DNA from: a virus
IMG/VR virus record: IMGVR_UViG_3300037088_001222
Span: 1-48,485 of that record
Length of the DNA stretch: 48,485 nucleotides
Direction: 5' to 3' (one strand)
Positions 39,677-47,168 of this stretch are shown piece by piece. The translations under genes were made by a program, and so were the position numbers. How positions within the stretch are numbered: the first letter of the stretch is position 1; every line of letters starts with the position of its first letter. The notes beneath the pieces are model-generated. The model made no database searches, had not been told where the DNA came from, and saw only the letters and a list, made by a program, of their open reading frames with translations.

Positions 39677-40237
39677 GTGACTGCCGCAGAAGTGTTGATC
39701 GCCCTGAAGAAACTCCGCGAGGACGAGGGGACAGACATCGCGGTCGCGCGACTGCTGCACGTGCAGTCAAATCACGTCCCACGCATGCTGGAGAAGGCGC
39801 CGGACGACTTTCACCCGCAGACCGCCACGTGCATTCGGATTGCGGCCGCGATCGACCGCCCGGCCCGCGACGTGCTGGAGGCGCTCGGCCAGCAGGACGT
39901 CGCCGACGCGATCGAGGAGTGCTATCGCGAGCGGCCCGTGCAACCGAAACAACCGTCGATCACGCTGCCGCGCGAGGATCAAGCCCACCTCGCTCAGGAG
40001 CTGCAGCGCTTACCCGACCCCATCAAGGAGGCCCTTGGGGCGCTCGTCCATGCGCTGGCGGCGGAGCCTCGTGCTCGTCGTCGGAAATCGACCGGGACCC
40101 GTCCCGCTATTCGAGCGGGCAAAGAAGACGTGTCCGATCTGCTTCAGGTTGAATCAGATCTGGAACCTTCTGACGCCGAGCGGCCGGCGCATCGTCCGGG
40201 AACTCGTGCGGGAGGCGCATCGAAGCACAAGCCATAG
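39677..40237 (+). CDS. Probable repressor, C-terminus in doubt
   Basis: GTG 39677 starts a 186-codon frame. Residues 1-70 (VTAAEVLIALKKLREDEGTD, then LHVQSNHVPRMLEKAPDDFH and CIRIAAAIDRPARDVLEALG) look like an HTH DNA-binding domain with a helical dimer region. It lies opposite the Cro-like gene, the usual place of the repressor. From about 40060 on, codon use degrades in this frame while the +1 frame becomes strongly coding. So the true protein may change frame, or end earlier than shown. Confidence 0.55.
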   Translation: MTAAEVLIALKKLREDEGTDIAVARLLHVQSNHVPRMLEKAPDDFHPQTATCIRIAAAIDRPARDVLEALGQQDVADAIEECYRERPVQPKQPSITLPREDQAHLAQELQRLPDPIKEALGALVHALAAEPRARRRKSTGTRPAIRAGKEDVSDLLQVESDLEPSDAERPAHRPGTRAGGASKHKP

Positions 40238-40244
40238 ACTGTAA
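40050..40244 (+). CDS. Overlapping +1-frame segment with CxxC motif
   Basis: This frame shows good third-position G/C from about 40071: LVLVVGNRPGPVPLFERA, KKTCPICFRLNQIWNLLTPS, GRRIVRELVREAHRSTSH. It could be a separate 64-aa gene (ATG 40050 or GTG 40071) overlapping the repressor frame by nearly 190 bp, or the repressor's real C-terminus reached by a frameshift. A hairpin (CTGGCG/CGCCAG, 40245-40258) follows. Confidence 0.5.
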   Translation: MRWRRSLVLVVGNRPGPVPLFERAKKTCPICFRLNQIWNLLTPSGRRIVRELVREAHRSTSHRL

Positions 40245-40258
40245 CTGGCGTTCGCCAG
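40245..40258 (+). promoter_or_regulatory. Hairpin after the repressor region
   Basis: CTGGCG-TT-CGCCAG follows the end of the repressor-region frames and precedes the accessory operon. It may act as a weak terminator; no strong T-run. Confidence 0.35.
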
Positions 40259-40325
40259 ATTCCCCACTCAGGAGGGTCGCCCTTGGGTGGCTCGGGGAGG
40301 CCTGGCAACGACGAGGAGAAGGACC

Positions 40326-40931
40326 ATGACACGAGCACTCGTTGTTGTCGTCGCTGTGCTGCTCCTGGGGTCAGCATGGACCGCTGGCGCACAGCCACTC
40401 ACGGACGATCAGATCGCCGCCATCATTCGCGACCCCGGCAAGGCCGAGCCTGGGCTGCACCTCGATGAAGCGTTCAATCTCGCGGCGTCGGGATTCGTCA
40501 TCGACGTCTATTCGCCAGCCGCCTGGCTGCGCCTGCAAGCACAGAAGGCGAAACGGGAAATGCGTCCGTTCACACCAGCGGATGTGGATGCCGAGATGCG
40601 TGCCGACGTGTGGCGCGTCAAGGCCTTTCCGAGTATGCCGCGCCGACTCCACGACACGATCGCCGTCTCCTCGGTCTCCCACGTGGTCATTCGCGATAAG
40701 TCCGCAGCAACCGTGATCCAACCCCTGACCAAGTCGCCGTTTCCGCATTCCGCACAGAATGCGCTCGGCGCGTCAGTCAGCTATGACGGCTTGGATGCTG
40801 GCTTCCCGGGTGAGGCGGTGCGGGGGTTATGGGGCGAACGGTCGGACCGTCCGTTTTGGATCTCGGTCATCGGTCCCGATTGGAAATATGATTTCGAGAT
40901 CAAGCCGAAGCACTTCGACAAGCTGAAGTGA
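40326..40931 (+). CDS. Secreted protein, unknown
   Basis: A 201-residue protein with a clear Sec signal peptide (MTRALVVVVAVLLLGSAWTA, then GAQP), so it is exported to the periplasm or beyond. The mature part has LTDDQIAAIIRDPGKAEPGL and DVDAEMRADVWRVKAFPSMP. The C-terminus (WKYDFEIKPKHFDKLK) is beta-like. No known enzyme motif. A GAGGAGAAGGACC site precedes ATG 40326. Its stop overlaps the next start (GTGA), making it the first gene of a four-gene operon with a methyltransferase-nuclease. Confidence 0.75.
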   Translation: MTRALVVVVAVLLLGSAWTAGAQPLTDDQIAAIIRDPGKAEPGLHLDEAFNLAASGFVIDVYSPAAWLRLQAQKAKREMRPFTPADVDAEMRADVWRVKAFPSMPRRLHDTIAVSSVSHVVIRDKSAATVIQPLTKSPFPHSAQNALGASVSYDGLDAGFPGEAVRGLWGERSDRPFWISVIGPDWKYDFEIKPKHFDKLK

Positions 40932-41533
40932 CGGGCATTGCGCTGGCGGGGCTCGTCTTCGCGGGCCTGGCTGCCGTCGTCGCAATTGCGCGCCGGCGTG
41001 CACGGGCGCATGCTGCGCCAATAGCCCGGCCCCCGTGTTGCGTCGCTGAACTTATTCCGCGCGCGCAGACCTGCACGTTTCTTGCGCTTCCGGACGCGTG
41101 CGACGCGTGCCGGGAATTCGACGGAGAAGCTGTCGTCATCGGATCGTCCCGGTGGAAAGAGATCGAGCCGCCATACGCCGGATGTACGAGACGCGGCGGC
41201 TGTCGCTGCGTCTATTGCTACGTGACGGTTTCGTTGCCGCCGTCGCACGAACAGGCCAGACGGCGGAAAGATGACGAGCGTTGGGCGGCCGTCGGAGCGA
41301 TGCGGGCGGCTTGTGGTCTCGGCGGCTACGCCAATCTGAAAGCGTGCATCGAGAACGTGGCGAAGTCCGACGTCAGCGGATCCGAACTCGCCTACGCGTA
41401 TCGTCGACTCGGCGAATGCGCAGAAGCGGAAACCCGATTCGCCGAAGCGATCGAGTCATACGAGACAGCCATGGGGCTGGACCCGAACGTCGGCGTGAAA
41501 CGTCGCCTGAGCCGGCTGCGCAAGAGTCGATGA
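40928..41533 (+). CDS. Membrane protein with MuF-type cysteine module and TPR-like tail
   Basis: A 201-residue protein, GTG start. Residues 4-21 form a membrane segment (IALAGLVFAGLAAVVAIA). Residues 58-94 (C58-x2-C61 ... D65-G66-E67 ... C86 ... C92-R-C94) align without a gap to the portal/MuF C-terminus of this same phage (C684-C720), sharing C, C, D, G, E, R, E, P, P, C, C, R, C. Residues 120-195 look like TPR helices (LAYAYRRLGECAEAETRFAE). It probably faces the cytoplasm or periplasm with a metal-binding domain. Function unknown. Confidence 0.7.
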   Translation: MTGIALAGLVFAGLAAVVAIARRRARAHAAPIARPPCCVAELIPRAQTCTFLALPDACDACREFDGEAVVIGSSRWKEIEPPYAGCTRRGGCRCVYCYVTVSLPPSHEQARRRKDDERWAAVGAMRAACGLGGYANLKACIENVAKSDVSGSELAYAYRRLGECAEAETRFAEAIESYETAMGLDPNVGVKRRLSRLRKSR

Positions 41534-41826
41534 CGCACCTGCTCACGTTTCACCGCTCGGTCGTCCGCGAGATGAACGAGGACGCGGACGATCCGTGCCT
41601 CTGGGCGCACCTGGTCCGCGGCGACGAACGGCGCGCGTACGAGATCTACCCTGGCGTGACGTTCGCCGGCTGGCAGGCCCGCACCGAGGTCAACGGCGTC
41701 GAGCGCGGCGGCATTCACGTCAAGCGGGAGAACGTCCTCGCGAAGAAGACGGCGTGGCTCGCGGAGATCAAGCAATTGCGATCCGCGGGATGGCGCGACG
41801 TGAAGGCCCTCGAGGATCAGGGATGA
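41530..41826 (+). CDS. 98-aa protein in methyltransferase operon
   Basis: MTHLLTFHRSVVREMNEDAD is followed by CLWAHLVRGDERRAYEIYPG, TFAGWQARTEVNGVERGG and KKTAWLAEIKQLRSAGW. It is a compact alpha/beta protein without a recognised family. Both ends overlap neighbours by 4 bp (ATGA), so it is made together with the methyltransferase. It might be a specificity or accessory subunit. Confidence 0.6.
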   Translation: MTHLLTFHRSVVREMNEDADDPCLWAHLVRGDERRAYEIYPGVTFAGWQARTEVNGVERGGIHVKRENVLAKKTAWLAEIKQLRSAGWRDVKALEDQG

Positions 41827-43460
41827 ACCGACTCTACTACGGCGACAACCTGGACGTGCTGCGCGAGTGCATCGCGAGCGAGTCCGTGGATCTCGCGTAC
41901 CTCGACCCACCGTTCAAGAGCGACCAGAACTACAACGTGCTGTTCAAGGCGCACGACGGCGCCAAGGCGGCCGCGCAGATCCAGGCGTTCGAGGACACGT
42001 GGGAGTGGAACGAGGAGTCCGCCCGGGCGTGTGCGCACGTGATCGAGTCGGGCGGTCCGGTGTCCGACGCGATGCGCGCGTTCCGGACGTTCCTCGGCGA
42101 CAGCGACATGATGGCCTACCTGGCCATGATGGCGCCGCGGCTGGTGGAATTGCGGCGGGTTCTGAAGCCAGCGGGAAACATCTTCCTGCACTGCGACCCG
42201 GCCGCCAGCCACTACCTGAAGATGCTCATGGACGGGACCTTCGGGCCGGAGAACTTCAGGAACGAGATCGTCTGGCACCGGACGGCGGCGAAGGGGTTGA
42301 TGACCCGCGCCCTCGCCGGCAATCACGATGTCATTCTCAGCTACCAGCGCAGTGCCGGATCGACGTGGAACACCGATCAGATGTTCACCGCCTACGACCC
42401 GGACGACCTCGATGAGAAGACGTTGGACAAGTACTCGGCGACCGATGCGACCGGCCGGCGCTACCAACTCACGAGCCTGTTGAACCCCAACCCGGATCGC
42501 CCGCATCTGACTTACGAGTTCCTCGGCATCACGCGCGTCTGGCGCTGGACGAAACCCCGCATGCAGGCCGCCTACGAGGCGGGCCTGGTCATCCAGCCGC
42601 GACCCGGAGCGGTGCCGCGGTACAAACGATACCTTGACGAACAGCGGGGCAAGCCGTTCGGGGACGTCTGGACCGACATCCCCCCGATCAATGCTCGAGC
42701 CCGCGAACGACTCGGCTACCCGACGCAGAAGCCTGAGCCTCTGCTCGAGCGCCTCATTCAGGCGGGCAGCAATCCGGGAGACGTCGTGCTCGACGCCTTC
42801 TGCGGCTGCGGGACGACGATCGCGGCCGCGCAGAAGCTCGAGCGCCAGTGGATCGGCATCGACGTCACGTTCCTGGCGATCAACCTGATTCGACAGCGCT
42901 TGCGGGACCAGTACGGGCCTGACGTCGACGCCACGTACGAGGTGATCGGGCAACCGACGACCGTTCAGGATGCGGCGAACCTGGCCGCCGAAAAGCCGCA
43001 CCAGTTCCAGTGGTGGGCGACGGGGCAGGTCGGCGGCCGCCTGGCCGAACAGAAGAAGGGCGCCGACCGCGGCATCGATGGCCGGATCTTCTTTCACGAT
43101 GAGGGTCCGAAGGGACCGACCAAGCAGATCATCCTGTCGGTGAAGGCGGGACACCTGAAACCCGAGTACGTCCGCGAGTTGCGCGGCGTCATCGAACGGG
43201 AACAGGCGGTGATCGGCGGGCTCTTGTGTCTCAACGAGCCGACGAAGGCGATGCGCCGCGAGGCAGCCAACGCCGGCTTCTACAAGTCGCCCTGGGGCAG
43301 CGAGCACGCACGCCTGCAGATCCTGACCGTCGCCGAGCTGCTCGAGGGAAAGCGCATCGACTACCCAGCCGAGCGGCAGACGCAGGCCACGTTCAAGCGG
43401 GCGCCTCGCGCGGTGAAGGAACACGAGCAGCCGCGGCTCCGCGAAGCCGAGGACGTGTAA
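41823..43460 (+). CDS. Beta-class DNA methyltransferase fused to PD-(D/E)XK nuclease
   Basis: A 545-residue fusion. DPPF (28-31) precedes the AdoMet motif FCGCGTT (326-332), the beta-class order for N6-adenine or N4-cytosine methylation; YPTQKPEPLL (299-308) and WIGID flank motif I. From residue 395 an Mrr-like nuclease domain follows: GGRLAEQKKGADRGIDGRIF with D419, then IILSVKAG with K441, the PD-(D/E)XK pattern, then an end rich in helices. It would both mark and cut DNA in one chain, as a self-contained restriction-modification enzyme. Translated from an ATGA overlap. Confidence 0.85.
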   Translation: MNRLYYGDNLDVLRECIASESVDLAYLDPPFKSDQNYNVLFKAHDGAKAAAQIQAFEDTWEWNEESARACAHVIESGGPVSDAMRAFRTFLGDSDMMAYLAMMAPRLVELRRVLKPAGNIFLHCDPAASHYLKMLMDGTFGPENFRNEIVWHRTAAKGLMTRALAGNHDVILSYQRSAGSTWNTDQMFTAYDPDDLDEKTLDKYSATDATGRRYQLTSLLNPNPDRPHLTYEFLGITRVWRWTKPRMQAAYEAGLVIQPRPGAVPRYKRYLDEQRGKPFGDVWTDIPPINARARERLGYPTQKPEPLLERLIQAGSNPGDVVLDAFCGCGTTIAAAQKLERQWIGIDVTFLAINLIRQRLRDQYGPDVDATYEVIGQPTTVQDAANLAAEKPHQFQWWATGQVGGRLAEQKKGADRGIDGRIFFHDEGPKGPTKQIILSVKAGHLKPEYVRELRGVIEREQAVIGGLLCLNEPTKAMRREAANAGFYKSPWGSEHARLQILTVAELLEGKRIDYPAERQTQATFKRAPRAVKEHEQPRLREAEDV

Positions 43461-43545
43461 CACAAATCGTCAGCGCCACGGATCAGGAGATCGCGCCAGC
43501 CGTCACTCGAGCGGTCCCAAGCCAGCCGCTCAACAGGGGAACGTC

Positions 43546-44109
43546 ATGAAACGACACTTGCGTTCGCTCCTCGTTGTAGCGTCGGCGCTGGTCATCCTCG
43601 GCACGCTATCCGGCCAGGCGCTCGCGAAGCATGCTGGACCGACGCGATCGCCGGCCGCGGTCGCTCCGGCCGGTCACGGTGCCGTCGCCATCGGTCAGGC
43701 GAAGACGGCCGACAACGGCGACACGATCGTCTACATCACGAAGACCGGGAAGAAGTACCACGCGGACGGTTGCCGCTCGCTCGCCAAGAGCCGGATCCCG
43801 ATCAAGCTCCGGGACGCCGTGGCGCGCGGCTTTACCGCGTGCTCGATCTGCAAGCCGCCGGCGCTGACAGCGGGTCAGGAGGCTGCCGTCCCTCCGACGG
43901 CAGCACCGCCGGCGCCGGCGGCTCGCACGGCCCCCGCGCAGGACAACGGCGACGTCACGGTCTACATCACGAAGACGGGCGCGAAGTACCATCGGGCCGG
44001 CTGTCGGTCGCTGGCTAAGAGCAGCATTCCGATCAAGCTACGCGAGGCCGTGGCGAAGGGCTACAGCGCCTGCAAGCTGTGCAATCCGCCCGCGTTGACG
44101 AAGAAGTAG
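43546..44109 (+). CDS. Secreted protein with two tandem Cys-domains
   Basis: A 187-residue exported protein with a signal peptide (LLVVASALVILGTLSGQALA). Two copies (61-105 and 138-182) of a domain with VYITKTG-x-KYH-x2-GCRSLAKS and IPIKLR-[DE]-AVA-[RK]-G ... AC-x2-C-[KN]-PP, joined by an Ala/Pro linker. Each has H, C, C, C ligands for one metal. The same unit occurs at the end of ComEC-type beta-lactamase-fold proteins and nucleases. Here it stands alone, so a metal or DNA-binding role outside the cell is possible. A recent duplication is suggested by near identity. Confidence 0.8.
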   Translation: MKRHLRSLLVVASALVILGTLSGQALAKHAGPTRSPAAVAPAGHGAVAIGQAKTADNGDTIVYITKTGKKYHADGCRSLAKSRIPIKLRDAVARGFTACSICKPPALTAGQEAAVPPTAAPPAPAARTAPAQDNGDVTVYITKTGAKYHRAGCRSLAKSSIPIKLREAVAKGYSACKLCNPPALTKK

Positions 44110-44118
44110 CGGCCGATC

Positions 44119-44919
44119 ATGAACAACGAAACGGCGGGTGCCGACACACAGAGCGCGCCGCGCAAGACGCCATTGCCTTGGTGGAGAAGCCTGACGGTTC
44201 AGATCGTCAGCCTTGCTCTGGGCCTAGGTGGCATCGCCGCCACTGCGCTCACATACTATTTCCCTCCACGGCCCCGGCCTGTCTTCATGATCGATTCCGT
44301 TCGCGCAACTCTCGTCGACGCCGAGCGGGACACCGGCTTGACCCTGCTGTTCAAGGACCGACCTTTGCCACCTGGCTCGAAAATCACCGCGGTGCGAGTC
44401 TATTTCTGGAACGCGGGGCGCAGTCCGATATGGGCCAACGACGTCCTGCTGCCGGTGCAGTTGGACGTGATGGACGGCGCCGAGATCCTCTCGACGAAGG
44501 TCTTGAAGCCCTCGCGACAGGAGATCGGTCTCCGTGTCGAGACGGATGCGCGCCGGGTTGTGCTGGGGTTCAAGGTCCTGGAACCAAATGACGGGACGAC
44601 GATCCAGGTCTTGCTCCTTGGCACTCCGTCTGCCCGCCTTTCAGCTGCCGGTTCGGTAGTGGGCGTCGGTTCGCCGATAGTCATTACCCAGGGGGCTTCT
44701 GAGAACGATGGCTCTTTAGCCAAGGCTTTCTTCATGACGCTCGTAGGTATTCTGGCTGGCGTTGCTGGCTTCACTCGAGCCACCTGGGTCACCCCCCTTC
44801 CCGGACGCAGACAGCGCGCCCTGCTGTACGTGACCGCGACGGTCACTACACTGTGCGGCATCATGCTGCTAGTGGTGTTGTTCTTACTGCAGACGACTCC
44901 ACCGCAGCGATTGCTCTAG
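44119..44919 (+). CDS. Three-span membrane protein, unknown
   Basis: A 266-residue protein with hydrophobic spans near 27-47 (LTVQIVSLALGLGGIAATAL), about 200-220 (LAKAFFMTLVGILAGVAGF) and 236-258 (ALLYVTATVTTLCGIMLLVV). A soluble beta-rich domain of about 150 residues (AVRVYFWNAGRSPIWANDVL) sits between span one and two. The order suggests an external or cytosolic sensor. No family is claimed. Confidence 0.65.
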   Translation: MNNETAGADTQSAPRKTPLPWWRSLTVQIVSLALGLGGIAATALTYYFPPRPRPVFMIDSVRATLVDAERDTGLTLLFKDRPLPPGSKITAVRVYFWNAGRSPIWANDVLLPVQLDVMDGAEILSTKVLKPSRQEIGLRVETDARRVVLGFKVLEPNDGTTIQVLLLGTPSARLSAAGSVVGVGSPIVITQGASENDGSLAKAFFMTLVGILAGVAGFTRATWVTPLPGRRQRALLYVTATVTTLCGIMLLVVLFLLQTTPPQRLL

Positions 44920-44940
44920 TCGACGGAACCGAGATGACGA

Positions 44941-45168
44941 ATGACGAGCGCTGACACGGTCCTGTGGACGCTGACGAAGAACGGTCACCGCATGGAGGCC
45001 GTACAGCGCGTCGTTCGGGATCTCGGCCTCGAGCTCCGGTTCTCGATCGATGGCGAACTGTATCACTCGCAGATCTACCGCAACGGCGGGGACCTGCTCG
45101 ACGCGGCCAAGGCGAAACGCGTTGATGCCGAGGCGAAGGGATGGACAGCGCCGCCGTCAGCCGGCTGA
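44941..45168 (+). CDS. 75-aa protein, unknown
   Basis: MTSADTVLWTLTKNGHRMEA, VQRVVRDLGLELRFSIDGEL and NGGDLLDAAKAKRVDAEAKG form a small alpha/beta unit found in various bacteria. Its stop lies in a 14-bp perfect palindrome (GTCAGCCGGCTGAC, 45156-45169), 5 bp from the end of the convergent receiver gene. Function unknown. Confidence 0.6.
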   Translation: MTSADTVLWTLTKNGHRMEAVQRVVRDLGLELRFSIDGELYHSQIYRNGGDLLDAAKAKRVDAEAKGWTAPPSAG

Positions 45169-45169
45169 C
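45156..45169. repeat. 14-bp palindrome at convergent gene ends
   Basis: GTCAGCCGGCTGAC is self-complementary and spans the stop of the plus-strand 75-aa gene. It could serve as a weak bidirectional terminator stem or protein site. Confidence 0.4.
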
Positions 45170-45173
45170 GCGG

Positions 45174-45566
45174 CTACCGGCGGATCAATCTGCGCACCGC
45201 ACGGATCAGCTCGTCGACCGTGAGCGGCTTCGTCAGGACAAGGTCGGCGCCCGCGTCCTTCGCCGCGGCGAGACCTGGCGCGTCGACCCAGGAGGTGACC
45301 ACGAGAATCGGCACGGTCTCCATCCCGGAAAGCGATCGCAGGCGACTGCAGATCTCGGCGCCAGGCGCGTCGGGCAAGGCGAGTTCGGTCACGACGAGGT
45401 CGGGGGTCACGCGCGCGATGGCCGCCTGCGCCTCCGCCGCGGTCGCCACGGCGATCGGACGGCAGTGGATCAAGCGTAGGACGCTCTTCCACATCTGGCG
45501 TGTGTCAGCGTGGGGCTCGATGACGAGGACGATCGGACGACGACGACGCGACGACGGGGATTGCAT
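45174..45566 (-). CDS. Atypical response-regulator receiver (Glu at phospho-site)
   Basis: A 130-residue single receiver domain without output domain. The fold is clear: VLVIEPHADTRQMWKSVL, DLVVTELALPDAPGAEICSR, ILVVTSWVDAPGLAAAKDAG, LVLTKPLTVDELIRAV. But the acidic pair is E17-P18 rather than D-D, and the phosphate-accepting Asp is E61. T91 and K113 are kept. So it probably cannot be phosphorylated and may be locked in an active-like state. It is the only minus-strand gene in the accessory region. ATG 45566 lies upstream of a basic start (SSRRRRP). Confidence 0.75.
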   Translation of the reverse strand: MQSPSSRRRRPIVLVIEPHADTRQMWKSVLRLIHCRPIAVATAAEAQAAIARVTPDLVVTELALPDAPGAEICSRLRSLSGMETVPILVVTSWVDAPGLAAAKDAGADLVLTKPLTVDELIRAVRRLIRR

Positions 45567-45651
45567 CCGAGATCTGATGATTGCACGGTAACGGTCGGGG
45601 CGGCGCGCTCCGTTGCACAGAATATTTGGCTGTCCGGAACGGAGGGTGTCC

Positions 45652-45930
45652 GTGACGAAGACCGAGTCGTGGGGCATCTGCTTTCCGCTCGACGAATTCC
45701 AGGCGATGACGCCGACGGGGCGGACGCAACTATTGGACGCGCTGGCTCCGTTCGGCGCCCATCTCTCGCTCCCCCGCTGGCCCTCGCCGGCGATGTCGAG
45801 CGGGGACGTTGGTGACGTCTGCATCGCGGTGACGACGGCCGATCAAGCGGCCGCGGTGAAGCGCGTGCTGCTGTCGTTTGGCCTGTCGCGCGCGACGCTG
45901 CATCGACTCGACGAGACGGCATCGGAGTGA
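45652..45930 (+). CDS. 92-aa protein, unknown
   Basis: GTG 45652 with GGAGGG upstream. WGICFPLDEFQAMTPTGRTQ, then CIAVTTADQAAAVKRVLLSF suggest an alpha/beta ferredoxin-like fold. Divergent from the receiver gene and 3 bp upstream of the DUF6680-like gene. Unrecognised. Confidence 0.5.
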   Translation: MTKTESWGICFPLDEFQAMTPTGRTQLLDALAPFGAHLSLPRWPSPAMSSGDVGDVCIAVTTADQAAAVKRVLLSFGLSRATLHRLDETASE

Positions 45931-45933
45931 CGG

Positions 45934-46464
45934 ATGAACGCCAATTATCCGGAGGCAACCATGCTTGTGGTAAATGTTCTTGCACTTGCAATGTCGCCGC
46001 TCGTCGCCGTTCTGGTGTCCATGTACCTTCAGAGTCGGCGCGATAAGCGCAGTCAGAAGCTTTCGATCTTCAACACGTTGATGAGTACCAGAGCACCCGC
46101 GATGACCATGACGCACGAACACGTGCGCGCCCTCAACATGATCGACTTCTCGTTCCCCGACTGTCCATCAGTGCGACAGCTGTGGCACGAGTACTTCGAC
46201 ATGCTATCCAATGAGGGGCTTAACAATCCGGTCGGCTGGGGACAGCGTCAGAAGAAGAAGCTCGAGATGACCGCCGAGATGGCCAAGGTTCTCGACTACG
46301 GCTCGGCGATCACTCACTTGGACGTCGATCGAGTCTATTACCCGGTCGGGTTGGGCGCTCAATCGCAGAGGTCCGACGAGATCGCCGCGGAAGTACTGCG
46401 CGTCTTGAAGGCTAGCGGTGGAGTCCAATTCACACCACATAATCCACCAGCAGCCGCCGTGTGA
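45934..46464 (+). CDS. Membrane-anchored DUF6680-like protein
   Basis: A 176-residue protein with an N-terminal anchor (MLVVNVLALAMSPLVAVLVS), then RRDKRSQKLSIFNTLMSTRA and HVRALNMIDFSFPDC, a pattern I associate with DUF6680, whose role is unknown. The C-terminal part is helical (EMTAEMAKVLDYGSAITHLD). It may act at the inner membrane. It precedes the YfbU-family gene. Confidence 0.6.
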   Translation: MNANYPEATMLVVNVLALAMSPLVAVLVSMYLQSRRDKRSQKLSIFNTLMSTRAPAMTMTHEHVRALNMIDFSFPDCPSVRQLWHEYFDMLSNEGLNNPVGWGQRQKKKLEMTAEMAKVLDYGSAITHLDVDRVYYPVGLGAQSQRSDEIAAEVLRVLKASGGVQFTPHNPPAAAV

Positions 46465-46580
46465 CAGTGCGTGTCGCTGAAGCCGACGAACCAAGACGCC
46501 GAACGACCGGCGGAAGAAGTAGCGGACGGGAGCTCGAGACGAAGGGCTCGCACCCGCCGCAATTCACGAGGGGACGAAAG

Positions 46581-47096
46581 ATGCAACTGACTAGACTTGA
46601 GCGGCTCATGCTGGCCAACCAGTACCGCATGCTGGAGGTGCTCGTCCCGGACGAGGCAGACTCCTACGCCCGTTATCGCGAGGCGTTGGAGTGGGGATAC
46701 GAGGCAGAATACGAGGGCATCGCGAAGAACGTCTACCCCGACGCGCTGAGCGGCGAGGCCTGCGCCGAGGTCGTGAACATCCTCGATATGTTCAGCGCGC
46801 TAAAGCGTGCCTACGGGCGACTGGACGACAAACCCGACGTGATCTGGATTGAGTTCCCGGGCTTCTCTGGGAACGACGAAACCATGCAGTTGGCGTACGC
46901 TCAGTTCTTCTGCGACAAAGGTCGATTTCAGGATCTGGACAGAGGTCCGGACAACTTCAACGGTCATATCCCGGTTCTTCCTGCTTACCGTCGAATGCTC
47001 GGCGAGTGGCTTCCGATGCCGGCCGAACAACGGTACAACTTGACGAGGGACGACATTGTGAGAATTACATCAGCCGCGCGTGACTCCGGTGCGTGA
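46581..47096 (+). CDS. YfbU-family protein
   Basis: A 171-residue protein: MQLTRLERLMLANQYRMLEV, then EEYEGIAKNVYPDAL-like text, a VVNILDMFSALKRAYGRL helix, and YAQFFCDKGRFQDLD with NFNGHIPVLPAYRRMLGEW. This matches E. coli YfbU in order and size (about 165 residues). YfbU has been reported among proteins that promote MazF-linked death in E. coli; its action is unclear. ATG 46581 follows GAGGGGACGAAAG. The longer frame from 46461 is probably not used. Confidence 0.85.
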   Translation: MQLTRLERLMLANQYRMLEVLVPDEADSYARYREALEWGYEAEYEGIAKNVYPDALSGEACAEVVNILDMFSALKRAYGRLDDKPDVIWIEFPGFSGNDETMQLAYAQFFCDKGRFQDLDRGPDNFNGHIPVLPAYRRMLGEWLPMPAEQRYNLTRDDIVRITSAARDSGA

Positions 47097-47168
47097 GAAC
47101 GGAGCCGCCAAACAGCTGAAGAGGGCGCGCCTGCGCGCAACGAGCGGGCCCGGCCGGAGGCCTGGCAG

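Noticed and set aside
41817-43463. Minus-strand open frame of 548 codons opposite the methyltransferase
   Set aside because: The plus strand has clear DPPF, FCGCGTT and nuclease motifs; the antisense frame has none.
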